NCBI GenBank assembly: GCA_022824305.1
Contig: JAJEAD010000072.1
Coordinates: forward strand, 1-33,234
DNA from: Gammaproteobacteria bacterium
Lineage (GTDB): Bacteria; Pseudomonadota; Gammaproteobacteria; HK1
Length of the DNA stretch: 33,234 bases
Direction: 5' to 3'
The notes below the pieces were generated by a model that made no database searches, had not been told where the DNA came from, and saw only the letters and a program-made list of their open reading frames with translations. This document shows, piece by piece, positions 23,352 through 32,126 of the stretch (within the stretch, counting starts at the first letter, position 1; each line of letters starts with the position of its first letter). The translations under genes were made by a program, and so were the position numbers.

Positions 23352-26300
23352 GTGAAACGGACCGACGAAGCCGCCTTCGAGGCGGTTATCGAAGCCCATT
23401 TGCTGGACAACGGCTATGTGCGGGTCGCCGTCGAGGGATTCGACCGAGATCGCGCCATTTTCCCCGAGATAGTCCTCGCCTTCATCCGTGATACCCAGTC
23501 GGAAGAGTGGACCAAGCTGGAACGACTACACGGCGATGGGACCGGCGAGCAGGTCCTCGGCGATCTGTGCAAGTGGATGGACCAGCACGGCTCGCTTGCG
23601 ACCCTGCGGCACGGATTCAAGTGCTACGGCCGCACGCTCCGCGTGGCCTGGTTCAAGGCGGCCCACAAACTGAATCCCGAGCTCGAGGCCCGCTACGCCG
23701 CCAACCGTCTGGGCCTCACCCGCCAGCTTCATTTCTCGCCGCGCTCCGAGCAGTCGGTCGACGTCACATTGAGCCTGAACGGCATTCCGGTGGCGACGCT
23801 GGAGCTCAAGAACCAGCTCACCGGCCAGACCATCGAGGACGGACGCCTGCAGTACCAGCGGGACCGCGACCCGCGCGAGCCGGTCTTCGAGTTCAAGCGC
23901 CGCACACTAGCCCACTTCGCTGCAGACACCGACTCCGTGCTCATGACCACCCGGCTGGCCGGCAAGGCAACGCAGTTCCTGCCCTTCGACAAGGGATCCG
24001 CGGGGGCGGCGGGCAATCCGCCCGATCCGGCCGGTCGGAGCTATCGCACGGCCTATCTGTGGGAAGAGGTACTGCAACGAGACAGTCTGCTCGACATCCT
24101 GGCCCGTTTCATGCACCTGCAGGTCGAAGACAAGCGCGATGAGCGGGGCAACAGGGTCAAGGCGGAGACGATGATCTTTCCCCGCCACCATCAGCTTGAA
24201 GCCGTGCGACAGCTCGTGGACACCGCAGGCAGGGAGGGCGCGGGACACAACTACCTCGTCGAGCACTCCGCCGGTAGCGGAAAGAGCAACACCATCGGAT
24301 GGCTGGCCCATCGGCTCGCGTCGCTGCACGACGCCGACGACGAGCGCGTCTTCGACAGCGTGATCGTGCTCACGGACCGCGTCGTGCTCGATCAACAGCT
24401 CCAGGACACGATCTACCAGTTCGAGCACAAGCGCGGTGTCGTGCAGCGCATCGACCAGGACTCACGCCAGCTCGCCGAGGCGCTCGAGAGCGCGGTGCCT
24501 ATCGTCGTCACCACCTTGCAGAAGTTCCCGTTCGTCTCCCGGCAGTTACTCAGGATGGCCGAGGAACGGGGGGCGGACGGCACCGGGACGCTCCCCACCC
24601 GTCGTTGCGCCGTCATCGTCGACGAGGCGCACAGCTCCCAGGGCGGCGAGACCGCCACCGATCTCAAGGAAGTGCTCGGCGGCGAGCGGTTACGGGAAGA
24701 AGCCGCGAAACGTGCGGCCGAGGAAGGCCGGGAAGACATGGAGGAGCTGTTCCGCAGCATGGCCAAGCGCGGCCGGCAGGCGAACTTGAGCTTCTTCGCT
24801 TTCACCGCCACACCGAAACACAAGACCCTTGCCGTGTTCGGTCGCAACGGCAATCCGGTTCACCGTTACACCATGCGCCAAGCCATCGAGGAAGGATTCA
24901 TCCTCGACGTGCTCGGGCACTACGCCACCTACGAGACGTACTTCCGGCTGCTCAAGTCCTGCGAGGACGATCCCAACGTCGAGCGCAGACAGGCGGCACG
25001 GGCGCTGGCCCGCTTCATGAAGTTGCATCCGCACAACATCGCCCAGAAGACCGAGGTAATGGTCGAACACTTCCAGGCCGTCACGCGACACCGGATCGGC
25101 GGCCGGGCCAAGGCGATGGTGGTGACGGGGTCACGCCTCGAAGCGGTCCGCTACAAGCAGAGCTTCGACCGCTACATCCGGGAGAAGGGCTATGCCATCA
25201 AGTCGCTGGTCGCATTCTCCGGTACGGTGGAGGACGACAAGATCGCGGGTGTGACCTACACCGAGCCGGGGATGAATCTCGGCATCTCCGAGAAGGAGCT
25301 ACCCGAGAAGTTCGCGACGCAGGAGTGTCGGGTGTTGCTTGTGGCGGAGAAGTATCAGACCGGATTCGACCAGCCCCTCCTGCATACGATGTACGTGGAC
25401 AAGCGCCTCGCAGGGATCCAGGCTGTGCAGACGCTCTCCCGCCTGAACCGCGTGCATCCGCGCAAGGAAGACACGTTCGTTCTCGACTTTGTCAACGAGT
25501 GCGAGGAGATCCAGGAAGCCTTCAAAGCCTACTACGAAGGCGCCGAGATGGGCGAGGAAGTGGACCCGGCACGCATGTACGCCATCAAGGCCGAGCTGGA
25601 TGCGTCGGGCGTCTATCTCGACGAGGAGGTCGAGCGTTTCTGCATCGTCTATTTCAAGGCCAAACGGCGGCAGAGTGCATCGGATCACCAAACCATGAAT
25701 GCCGCACTCGATCCCGCGGTGTCGCGCTTCGCCATCCGTCGTGAGGAAGACGAGGAAGAGGCGGAAGACTGGCGGGGCAAGGTCCAGGCGTTCCTCAACC
25801 TGTACGGATTTCTCAGCCAGGTGATTCCGTACCAGGACTCCGACCTGGAGCGGCTGTACGTGTTCCTCCGGCACCTGAAAGCCAAGTTGCCACGCCGCCG
25901 GAGCGGACCGGCGTACCGCTTCGATGACGAAGTGCAGCTCGAGTACTACCGACTGCAGAAAATCAGCGAAGGTTCCATCTCGCTCAAGGAGGGAGAGGCA
26001 CGACCGCTCGACGGGCCGACGGAGGTCGGGACCGGGTTGGCGCGTCCCAAGCCGGTCCCGCTCTCTCAGCTCATCGACATCGTGAATGACCGCTTCGGCA
26101 CCGACTTCAATCAGGCGGATCAGCTCTTCTTCGACCAGGTCGTCGAAGCAGCAATGACGAACGACGAGGTTCGGCAGGCGGCCGCGGTAAACCCCGGCGA
26201 CAAGTTCGAGTTGGTGTTCAAGGGTCTGCTCAAGAACCTGTTCGCGGAACGGATGGACCAGAACGAGGACATCTTCGTCCGCTTCATGAACGACGAATCG

Positions 26301-26894
26301 TTTCAGAATATCGTGACGGGCTGGATGTCGTCAGAGGCGTACCGGCGCTTGAGGAGCGCCGATGGTGACGGCACCGAGCGCGGGGCGATTGGCGCACTGC
26401 CGCCGACATTGCGGCTCATCGACCCTCCGGCTGAGCAACGCTATGTGACCTGTCTGCCCCTGGTACCGCTCAAGGCAGCCGCAGGCGCGTTCAGCGACAT
26501 CCAGCACGTCGAAGACGACGACTTCGAATGGGTGGAGGTCGAATCGGCACGCCGCCTCCAACGTGGCATGTTCGTCGCCCAGGTAGTCGGGAAGTCGATG
26601 GAACCGACGATTTCCGATGGGGCTTGGTGCCTCTTTCGGGCGCCGGTGGAGGGCACGCGCCAGGGCAAAATCGTGCTCGTCCAGATGCGCGACGATACCG
26701 ATCCGGAGAGCGACCAACGTTACACGGTCAAGCGCTACCGGAGCGAGAAAGTGGCCGATGGAGATTCATGGCGTCACGCGAGGATCAGCCTGAACCCCAT
26801 CAACCCCGACTTCGAGCCGATCGTCTTGACCGGCACCGACGATGGACACTTTCAGGTTGTGGCCGAAGTCGTCGAGGTGCTTGGCAGTGGCTGA
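23352..26894 (+). CDS. hsdR: Type I restriction endonuclease subunit HsdR fused to a C-terminal S24 (LexA-like) peptidase domain
   Basis: A 1,180-residue motor-nuclease subunit. The PD-ExK nuclease site is Asp137 plus Glu151/Lys153 ([12 protein letters not shown]). Helicase motifs follow: Walker A SAGSGKS with Lys311, DEAH at 424-427, FTATP at 484-488 and LSRLNRVHP. HsdR C-terminal helices run to about 1010. Unusually, residues 1020-1180 form an S24 peptidase domain: Ala1044-Gly1045 at the usual self-cleavage place, Ser1082 in [19 protein letters not shown] and Lys1127 in YTVKRY. In LexA, UmuD and phage repressors, this Ser/Lys pair cuts the protein's own Ala/Cys-Gly bond when RecA is active. 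All key residues are present. The start is GTG at 23352; the upstream remnant aligns at the same codon. Its separation from hsdM/hsdS by toxin-antitoxin genes is unusual. Confidence 0.92.
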   Translation: MKRTDEAAFEAVIEAHLLDNGYVRVAVEGFDRDRAIFPEIVLAFIRDTQSEEWTKLERLHGDGTGEQVLGDLCKWMDQHGSLATLRHGFKCYGRTLRVAWFKAAHKLNPELEARYAANRLGLTRQLHFSPRSEQSVDVTLSLNGIPVATLELKNQLTGQTIEDGRLQYQRDRDPREPVFEFKRRTLAHFAADTDSVLMTTRLAGKATQFLPFDKGSAGAAGNPPDPAGRSYRTAYLWEEVLQRDSLLDILARFMHLQVEDKRDERGNRVKAETMIFPRHHQLEAVRQLVDTAGREGAGHNYLVEHSAGSGKSNTIGWLAHRLASLHDADDERVFDSVIVLTDRVVLDQQLQDTIYQFEHKRGVVQRIDQDSRQLAEALESAVPIVVTTLQKFPFVSRQLLRMAEERGADGTGTLPTRRCAVIVDEAHSSQGGETATDLKEVLGGERLREEAAKRAAEEGREDMEELFRSMAKRGRQANLSFFAFTATPKHKTLAVFGRNGNPVHRYTMRQAIEEGFILDVLGHYATYETYFRLLKSCEDDPNVERRQAARALARFMKLHPHNIAQKTEVMVEHFQAVTRHRIGGRAKAMVVTGSRLEAVRYKQSFDRYIREKGYAIKSLVAFSGTVEDDKIAGVTYTEPGMNLGISEKELPEKFATQECRVLLVAEKYQTGFDQPLLHTMYVDKRLAGIQAVQTLSRLNRVHPRKEDTFVLDFVNECEEIQEAFKAYYEGAEMGEEVDPARMYAIKAELDASGVYLDEEVERFCIVYFKAKRRQSASDHQTMNAALDPAVSRFAIRREEDEEEAEDWRGKVQAFLNLYGFLSQVIPYQDSDLERLYVFLRHLKAKLPRRRSGPAYRFDDEVQLEYYRLQKISEGSISLKEGEARPLDGPTEVGTGLARPKPVPLSQLIDIVNDRFGTDFNQADQLFFDQVVEAAMTNDEVRQAAAVNPGDKFELVFKGLLKNLFAERMDQNEDIFVRFMNDESFQNIVTGWMSSEAYRRLRSADGDGTERGAIGALPPTLRLIDPPAEQRYVTCLPLVPLKAAAGAFSDIQHVEDDDFEWVEVESARRLQRGMFVAQVVGKSMEPTISDGAWCLFRAPVEGTRQGKIVLVQMRDDTDPESDQRYTVKRYRSEKVADGDSWRHARISLNPINPDFEPIVLTGTDDGHFQVVAEVVEVLGSG

Positions 26895-27046
26895 TGGAGT
26901 TCGTGGCTGCCGGAGGAGCAGGGCCGGATTGACGAGGCCGCGGTCGTGCACTGCACGGCGGCGGACCCTTCGAGGCCCACCGCTCGTTCTTGCCGATACC
27001 GCCGCGTGCGAGAAGCGTTGAGGGCAGCGCCGCGCGGGCAAGCGGT

Positions 27047-28291
27047 TCAGGCGCTCGCGCCCTGCCCCGGCGTGGTGGCGTTCACGAGACAGGCCATGTT
27101 GCCGGAGGGATGCCGGTTCTCCCGCATGAGCTGGTGGGCCTCGCCGATCTCGTCGAAGGAGTAGGTCGCGGAGAGGCAGGGATCCACCTTCTTCTCGATG
27201 ATGAGGCGGTTGACCGCCGCCGCCTGCTCGTCGTTGGAGAGGTGGCTGCCCTGGAAGCGCTTCTGCATCATCCAGTGGTAGCGCAGGTCCAGGGTCACGT
27301 TGTAGCCGGTGGTGCCGGCGCAGATGACGATCATGCCGCCCGTGGCGCACACGAACCCGGAGGTCGGCAACGTGCTCTCGCCGGGATGCTCGAAGACGAT
27401 GGTCGGGCTGGCCCGCTCTCCCAGCACCTCCCAGATCGCCTTGCCGAAGGCGCGCGCCCCCTTGATGAAATCCCGATAGTCCGGGCCTTCGGTATCCGGC
27501 ATCCGCCCGAAGTGATCGAAGTTTCGTCGATCGATCACCCCGACCGCGCCGTGATCCAGGCAGAAGCGGCGCTTGGCGTCATCGGAGACGACCGCGACCG
27601 CCCGCCCTTCGAGCGCGGAAACGATCTCGAGCGCCATGCTCCCGAGACCCCCCGCCGCTCCCCAGACCAGCACCGGGTCGCCGGCCTCCACCACATTCGG
27701 GGACCAGCCCATCAGCATGCGATAGGCGGTGGATGCGCAGAGCAGGTAGCACCCCGCCTGCTCCCAGCTCAGGTGCGGGGGCTTCGGCTGGCACTGGTGT
27801 GACTGGGCGCGGGCGAACTGGCAGTAGCTGCCGTAGTTGGTCTGATAGCCCCAGATGCGCGTGCTCGGCGCGAGCATCGGGTCGCGGCCCGAGAGCACCC
27901 AGGGGTCGTCCGGCGCCCACCAGCCGCTGTGCACGACCACTTCGTCGCCGACCCTGACGTTCGTCACCTCGTCGCCGACGGCCCACACTATTCCCGAGCA
28001 GTCGCTGCCCCCGGCGTGGAAGTCCTCGGGCTCGCCCTTCTTCTGGCGATCCGCGATCACGTCGATGGGGTAGCCGAGCGCCGCCCACACGTTGTTGTAG
28101 TTGATGCCGGTCGCCATGACGTAGACGAGAACGTCCTGCGGACCGAGCTCGGGAACGGGTATCACCTCCCGCTGCCACGCCTTGGCGGGCTCGCCGAATC
28201 GGTCCTGGCGAACCAGGAAGGCATGCATCCGGCCCGGCACTTCGCCGAGCGGGGGACGGTCTCCGAGGTCGTAGAGGTCGCTGCTGCTCAT
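27047..28291 (-). CDS. ccr: Crotonyl-CoA carboxylase/reductase-like protein
   Basis: A 414-residue medium-chain dehydrogenase/reductase that, by family, carboxylates and reduces crotonyl-CoA to ethylmalonyl-CoA with NADPH and CO2, the key step of the ethylmalonyl-CoA pathway. Matching segments are INYNNVWAALGYPIDVIADR near residue 64, GGSDCSGIVWAVGDEV, YGSYCQFARAQSHQCQPKP, AGCYLLCASTAYRMLMG and the nucleotide loop VLVWGAAGGLGSMA, with WMMQKRFQGSHLSNDEQA near the C-terminus. Length fits. Relatives that only reduce acrylyl-CoA cannot be excluded by eye. AGGAAAAGAG precedes the ATG. An FlK-like thioesterase gene lies 78 bases upstream on the same strand, so the two may be co-transcribed. Its stop faces the hsdR stop across 152 bases. 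Confidence 0.87.
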   Translation of the reverse strand: MSSSDLYDLGDRPPLGEVPGRMHAFLVRQDRFGEPAKAWQREVIPVPELGPQDVLVYVMATGINYNNVWAALGYPIDVIADRQKKGEPEDFHAGGSDCSGIVWAVGDEVTNVRVGDEVVVHSGWWAPDDPWVLSGRDPMLAPSTRIWGYQTNYGSYCQFARAQSHQCQPKPPHLSWEQAGCYLLCASTAYRMLMGWSPNVVEAGDPVLVWGAAGGLGSMALEIVSALEGRAVAVVSDDAKRRFCLDHGAVGVIDRRNFDHFGRMPDTEGPDYRDFIKGARAFGKAIWEVLGERASPTIVFEHPGESTLPTSGFVCATGGMIVICAGTTGYNVTLDLRYHWMMQKRFQGSHLSNDEQAAAVNRLIIEKKVDPCLSATYSFDEIGEAHQLMRENRHPSGNMACLVNATTPGQGASA

Positions 28292-28369
28292 TTCAATGCT
28301 CTTTTCCTGGGTTTCGGGCCCTGCCGGCAGACGCAGGAGGCGGGCGATTGTATCGGAGTCGGGCGTCCC

Positions 28370-28759
28370 TCAGCCTGCCGCCTGCGCGTCTGCCATGAAA
28401 CGGCTCCGGTCCACGACGACCCGGTGGTGGCAGCCCTGCATTACCAGGACGTCCGCCTGGCGCACTTCACAGGAGAACACGAGCCGCCGTCCCCGCAGCC
28501 GGGCGAGCTCGCAGCGCACGGAGAGCGCCTCCCCGATTCGCGCGGGAGCCAAGTGATCCACCGCCACCCGCACCCCCACCGTCGCTTCTCCCGGGTCCAG
28601 GTGCGGGGCGACCGCGCGGTGGCTCACCTCCTCGAGGAAGAGGATGAGGGCGGTGGTGGCGACCACGTCAATGCCGGCATTGCCCACGGCGGAGGCGGTG
28701 TGATGCGCTTCGGGCACGATGTCTTCACTGCCGGCAACCCCGGGTTGCAAGTGCTGCAT
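28370..28759 (-). CDS. Hotdog-fold acyl-CoA thioesterase, FlK-like
   Basis: A 129-residue thioesterase. It aligns well with fluoroacetyl-CoA thioesterase FlK: the catalytic Thr35 (DVVATTALILFLEE), Glu43 and His69 (VAVDHLAPARIGE) keep FlK spacing, and APHLDPGEATVGV matches the APYLEPGEGSLG segment. FlK-like enzymes hydrolyse small acyl-CoAs; most homologues do not act on fluoroacetyl-CoA. The start is the first ATG (28759), without a good ribosome site; the frame is open upstream and a non-ATG start is possible. The transposon inserted 80 bases upstream probably separated this gene from its native promoter. Confidence 0.82.
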   Translation of the reverse strand: MQHLQPGVAGSEDIVPEAHHTASAVGNAGIDVVATTALILFLEEVSHRAVAPHLDPGEATVGVRVAVDHLAPARIGEALSVRCELARLRGRRLVFSCEVRQADVLVMQGCHHRVVVDRSRFMADAQAAG

Positions 28760-28838
28760 GTCGAGGAAAGCCTGGGTGGAACGCCCCGCCTCGGGTGCGG
28801 CGATGATAGCGGCGCCGATCCCGCCCGGCCAGGACTCG

Positions 28839-28846
28839 CCCCGCCG
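28839..28846 (+). repeat. Target-site duplication, left copy
   Basis: CCCCGCCG directly precedes the left terminal inverted repeat and recurs directly after the right one (32127-32134). An 8-base duplication is within the range made by IS1-family transposases. GC-rich low-complexity flanks raise the chance level slightly, but the exact placement argues for a real duplication. Confidence 0.85.
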
Positions 28847-28872
28847 GGTAGTGCCTCAGTTTGAATTTTCTC
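28847..28872 (+). repeat. Left terminal inverted repeat
   Basis: It starts GGTAGTGCCTCAGTTTGAAT and continues to 28872. It pairs with 32101-32126 over 26 bases with one mismatch (base 22, T against C). Confidence 0.9.
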
Positions 28873-29746
28873 GCTTTCGGTAGGGGCCACGAGGCGGTGG
28901 CGGAGGCGTGCGCTTCTCCACGAGTTCGACGATCCAGTCCACGTCGCGGAGGGTGTCGGTGATACCCGCCTCCATGGCCGGCGTCACCTTCAGCGTGCGA
29001 TGCACCCGGACGAAGTTGTAGTGGAGGAAGTAGAGGCTAAGCATGTGGAGGTGGAACTCGATGCGCTTGGAGAAGGCGTTGGTCAGGCGGGTGAACCGCC
29101 GCATGCCCATGCGCATGGTGAGGTTGTGGCGCTCCACGTAGGAGGTGCTGATGTGGCGCTCGTCCGGGTGTCCCTCCACGGTGCGGGTGTAGGACCCCAC
29201 GCACTCGGCCGGCGAGTACTTGCGCTCGTGGCTCTCACCCTCGCCTGACGGGCCGTAGAGCTTCACCAGCATCGCGTAGTCGACATCGCCGCCGAAGGCG
29301 CCCTCCACGGCCTCGAAGTACGCCTGGTGGCCATCGGTGGTGAACTGCACCCGGTAGGCCAGCCTCGAGCGCAGGCTGTCCATGAAGTCGATGCCCGTCA
29401 TTGCTGAGCGGTCGCCCACCTCGTAGGCGATGATGAGCTTGCTGTCGGCGTCAATCGCGGTCCAGGTCCAGACATCACCGGCCATGGGCGGAGCCGCCTT
29501 GGCCCGCCGGACGTTCTTCTCCTTCGCGTAGACGAACGACCAGATCTCGTCACACTGGACGCGGCGCGCCCTCACGTTGCGCACCTTCTCGTCGTGGTAG
29601 GCCGCGCAGGCGAAGCCCGCATCGACCAGGAGCTTGGCCACCGTGTTGGTCGACACCTCGACCACACGGGCAGTGGAGCGCATCGACATCCCCTCCACCA
29701 GCATGGAGAGGATCTGAGCCCGCTTGCTTCGAGGTAGTCGGTTCAT
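28856..29746 (-). CDS. IS1-family transposase
   Basis: A 296-residue DDE transposase in one frame. The N-terminal helix-turn-helix reads SKRAQILSMLVEGMSMRSTA then VVEVSTNTVAKLLVDAG. The catalytic triad is Asp66 (QCDEIWSFVYAKEKN), Asp138 (FTTDGHQAYF) and Glu205 (SYVERHNLTMRMGMRRFTR), in IS1 order. I start at MNRLP (29746); upstream in-frame ATG (29758) and TTG (29782) are possible. A TTGACA lies just upstream and could be its own promoter. The coding end is inside the left inverted repeat, a compact arrangement common in insertion sequences. The frame is intact, so it may be active. Confidence 0.9.
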   Translation of the reverse strand: MNRLPRSKRAQILSMLVEGMSMRSTARVVEVSTNTVAKLLVDAGFACAAYHDEKVRNVRARRVQCDEIWSFVYAKEKNVRRAKAAPPMAGDVWTWTAIDADSKLIIAYEVGDRSAMTGIDFMDSLRSRLAYRVQFTTDGHQAYFEAVEGAFGGDVDYAMLVKLYGPSGEGESHERKYSPAECVGSYTRTVEGHPDERHISTSYVERHNLTMRMGMRRFTRLTNAFSKRIEFHLHMLSLYFLHYNFVRVHRTLKVTPAMEAGITDTLRDVDWIVELVEKRTPPPPPRGPYRKRENSN

Positions 29747-29791
29747 GCCCCCGAGCATGAGGGCATGATGACTAGCTGTCAAGCATTTTGT

Positions 29792-30874
29792 TCAGTTTGA
29801 CTCTTGAACATCCCCTGTCCCTCCCCGCTTTTTCTTGTTGGCACCCCGGCTCCGGGTTTTCTTCTTTCCGGTTGTGCTTGAGGGACTGGATCCCTCTCGG
29901 GATAGAGAATCTCCTGGAGTCTGCTCGTCTGCTTTTCCCTCTCCATTTGGATGCGTTCCTGCATGGTCTTCATCAGGCTTCTCCTGTGGTTCATCTCCGA
30001 GGAAGGCAAAGTATGACTGCCCTGTGCTTTCTTCCAGCATCCACCTCATGAACAACTCGACCGCATCCGCAATCGCCAATAGTTGCTCGCTGGGCAACTC
30101 TACATCCTTGAACAATTCAGTCGCTTCCTTCCGATCAATTACGAATCCATGACTAGGGTAGCTCCCCACAAGTTTTTCTATCGCTTCATCCTGGAGATTG
30201 GACGCCGATAGGGGATGGCTGAGTCTCTGAGCATAGTCACTGGAGATCTTCAGCGACCTCTCAACTTCGGCAAGCCGGATCGGGTCGACCTGCTCGTACA
30301 TCGGCTTGAGCAAGCCCACTGTCAACGCAGTGGCTGTTTCGGCGGCCAATTTCGTCGAGAACGTGAGCGAAGTGTTGAACCTCAACTGCCGAAAGTGTTG
30401 TCGAAACAACGCTTTGGAGTGAATGGACAAGCTCTCGATAGCCTGAATCGGCGTCAGACTGGAAGTCCTCTCGCCCACTTCAAGTGGATTCCTTAGCTGA
30501 ACATCGATCGGGCCAAGTTCTGCCAATTCGGACATGATGAGCTTGGAGCCCGCGATCGCCAGGATGGTTCCCGCGCTCTTGCATAGAGTAGGTATGAATA
30601 CAGTGAATTGTGGTTTCCCGGTTTCACCGTCTGCACTCTTCGGTCTATAGCAGTCTTGCAGGGCACGCCCGACCCGATAGGCAACAGAGGCATCCCCTCC
30701 CCTGGTGGCCAACATGAGCATGAGGCTGGAACGCCTCCTTCGCTCGTAGCAGGTACGGATCACAAACTTGTCGTGAGGACTCCTCATTTCACCAAAGTAA
30801 ATGGCGAAATCTACACCGTGCTCCTCGGAGTACTCGTTCCCCAAACGGTTCAAAGTTTCTAGCAGGGAGGCCAT
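29792..30874 (-). CDS. SDH-family ClpP-fold serine peptidase (transposon passenger)
   Basis: A 360-residue protein of the serine dehydrogenase proteinase (SDH_sah, PF01972) type. The ClpP/SppA-like core is visible: LMLMLATRGGDASVAYRVGR near residue 51, the nucleophile Ser100 in PTLCKSAGTILAIAG, and MSELAELGPIDVQL near 114. Residues 300-360 are a low-complexity charged tail (KKKTRSRGANKKKRG). No signal peptide is present, so it is cytoplasmic. I start at the ATG (30874), which begins the family-like region eight bases after the stop of the 74-residue gene; ribosome site weak, so coupling is likely. Cellular role of this family is poorly defined. Confidence 0.8.
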   Translation of the reverse strand: MASLLETLNRLGNEYSEEHGVDFAIYFGEMRSPHDKFVIRTCYERRRRSSLMLMLATRGGDASVAYRVGRALQDCYRPKSADGETGKPQFTVFIPTLCKSAGTILAIAGSKLIMSELAELGPIDVQLRNPLEVGERTSSLTPIQAIESLSIHSKALFRQHFRQLRFNTSLTFSTKLAAETATALTVGLLKPMYEQVDPIRLAEVERSLKISSDYAQRLSHPLSASNLQDEAIEKLVGSYPSHGFVIDRKEATELFKDVELPSEQLLAIADAVELFMRWMLEESTGQSYFAFLGDEPQEKPDEDHAGTHPNGEGKADEQTPGDSLSREGSSPSSTTGKKKTRSRGANKKKRGGTGDVQESN

Positions 30875-30882
30875 TCGACCAA

Positions 30883-31107
30883 CTACGACTGCGGGGTCCA
30901 GCGTGCATTGGCGGCCTTGTGTGCGATTTCGGAGCGGCGCTCGGAGGTGAGCGTGGAGGCGCGGGCGCGGCCCCCAGCTTGGCCGGCCTTGCGCTTGGCG
31001 GGCTGCTGGGTGGTCTCCTCGGTCTCGCCGGTGGCGATCCGCGCCACCGCGACCGCGCACCCCACCACGTCGGCCGGGCGCTTCTGTCCATCAGGACCTG
31101 ACTTCAT
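30883..31107 (-). CDS. Small conserved protein of 74 residues (transposon passenger)
   Basis: A short soluble protein starting MKSGPDGQKRPADVVGCAVA, with a middle rich in Thr/Gln/Lys and an end reading LTSERRSEIAHKAANARW. The RxxEIAxKAAxARW ending is a short motif found at the C-terminus of many small bacterial proteins; I recognise the type but know no function. GGGGGA lies seven bases before the ATG. The protease gene follows eight bases after the stop. A perfect palindrome at 31152-31168 upstream could be its operator. Confidence 0.72.
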   Translation of the reverse strand: MKSGPDGQKRPADVVGCAVAVARIATGETEETTQQPAKRKAGQAGGRARASTLTSERRSEIAHKAANARWTPQS

Positions 31108-31151
31108 GAGGCATCCCCCTTGCTATGGTCGATGAGGGGAGAGTGGAGTGT

Positions 31152-31168
31152 ATCAAGGTTTCCTTGAT
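31152..31168. promoter_or_regulatory. Perfect palindrome, candidate operator
   Basis: ATCAAGG, TTT, CCTTGAT: seven-base arms around a three-base centre, about 45 bases upstream of the 74-residue gene inside the transposon. Such a site suits a dimeric repressor, or could be a small hairpin. No clear -35/-10 pair overlaps it. Confidence 0.45.
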
Positions 31169-31180
31169 GCATTCGGGTAG

Positions 31181-32100
31181 ACTCCGGCTCGCGGAAACCG
31201 TAGTGAGCGCCCCCTGTACAACGCGCTCAAGGTGAACTGGAGCCGTGGCCTCACGGAAGCCGGCAGCAGTGGGGCCGGGCTGTTCGATGGCTACCACCTC
31301 GTAGGCGTGCTCTCCGGCGGGCTTCCCAACTGCACTACCCGCGGAGACCTCTTCGCGCCCCTCGACGCCTTCTTCCCGTTCGTGCACCGATGGCTGCGGC
31401 CTTCGAGCGCTCCGCCCGCCCATGTGCTCTCAGCCGTGCCCAGTGCCGATTCTGGTTCCCAACAGGGCTTCATCCGCATCCTGAACCGCTCCCCCCGCGC
31501 CGGCGAGGTGAGCATCCAGGCCATCGACGACACCGGCTGGCGCGTCGGCCCCATCACGCTCTACATGGGTGCCTTCGAGTCCAAGCAGTTCAACTCCCAG
31601 GGACTCGAGCAGGGAAACCCTTCCATAGGACTGATTGGCGGGATCGGCAAGGGCACCGGCATGCGGCGCGTGGAACTGCGCAGCACGCTCCGGACCCCAG
31701 CCTATGCCTACATCCGTACCCCGGACGGGTTCCTGACCAGCATGCACCATGTTGCCGAGGCGCACCCGGATCTGCCGGGGATGTACACCGTGCCCTTCTT
31801 CAACCCCGCCTCCAATCTGAGCGTGCGCAGCTACCTGCGCGTCATCAACCCGAACCCAACCGGCGTGGAAGTGCTCGTACGGGGAGTGGATGGTGAGGGC
31901 TACCTGTCAGCGAGTTCGGTGACTATCTGGCTTCTGTCCGGCACCGCGACGCTGATTTCGGCTCAGCAGCTTGAGGTGGGCGCGCCCTTCCTGACCGGGC
32001 GCTTGGGCAATGGGAACTCATCGTCGCGCCCACCGCCCCCGTCCAGGTCATGAGCCTGCTCTCCACCCGGAGCGGGCACCTCTCCAACGTGTCGCAGTAG
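31181..32100 (+). pseudogene. 5'-truncated, frameshifted secreted trypsin-like protease
   Basis: Open from 31181 after a stop. The first recognisable part, VNWSRGLTEAGSSGAGLFDG then YHLVGVLSGG, is the C-terminal barrel of a trypsin/V8-type protease with the nucleophile Ser in GSSGAG; the His and Asp of the triad would lie in the missing 5' half. Residues after about 75 form a beta-rich C-terminal domain (GFIRILNRSPRAGEVSIQAI). Near 32010 one base is missing: the current frame ends at 32053, but the next frame continues WELIVAPTAPVQVMSLLS to a TAG at 32098-32100, directly before the right inverted repeat. It is a captured 3' fragment with no function expected. Confidence 0.75.
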
Positions 32101-32126
32101 GAGAGAATTCAAACTGAGGCACTACC
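32101..32126 (-). repeat. Right terminal inverted repeat
   Basis: It reads GAGAGAATTCAAACTGAGGC and on to CACTACC at 32126, the complement of the left end except at one base. The stop codon of the protease fragment immediately precedes it. Confidence 0.9.

Larger units (their letters stand above)
28847..32126 (-). mobile_element. IS1-family transposon with passenger genes (3,280 bp)
   Basis: The element is bounded by 26-bp inverted repeats that differ at one base and by an exact 8-bp target duplication. The ends begin GGTAGTGCCTC, similar to IS1 ends (GGTRRTG). The transposase gene (28856-29746) occupies the left end, and its stop codon lies inside the left repeat. An ordinary IS1-like element of this type would be about 1 kb; the extra ~2.3 kb holds an SDH-family protease gene, a 74-residue gene and a damaged secreted-protease gene. 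It inserted between the thioesterase and argC genes. The intact ends and duplication point to a single recent insertion event. Confidence 0.88.

Noticed and set aside
15793..27046. Integrase-type attachment sites bounding the defence island
   Set aside because: I compared both edges and found no convincing direct repeat, and no integrase gene is present.
29789..29804. Possible internal third transposon end (TCAGTTTGA shared with the left repeat)
   Set aside because: Only nine bases match, the GGTAGTGCC end is missing, and the sequence is explained by coding ends of the protease gene.
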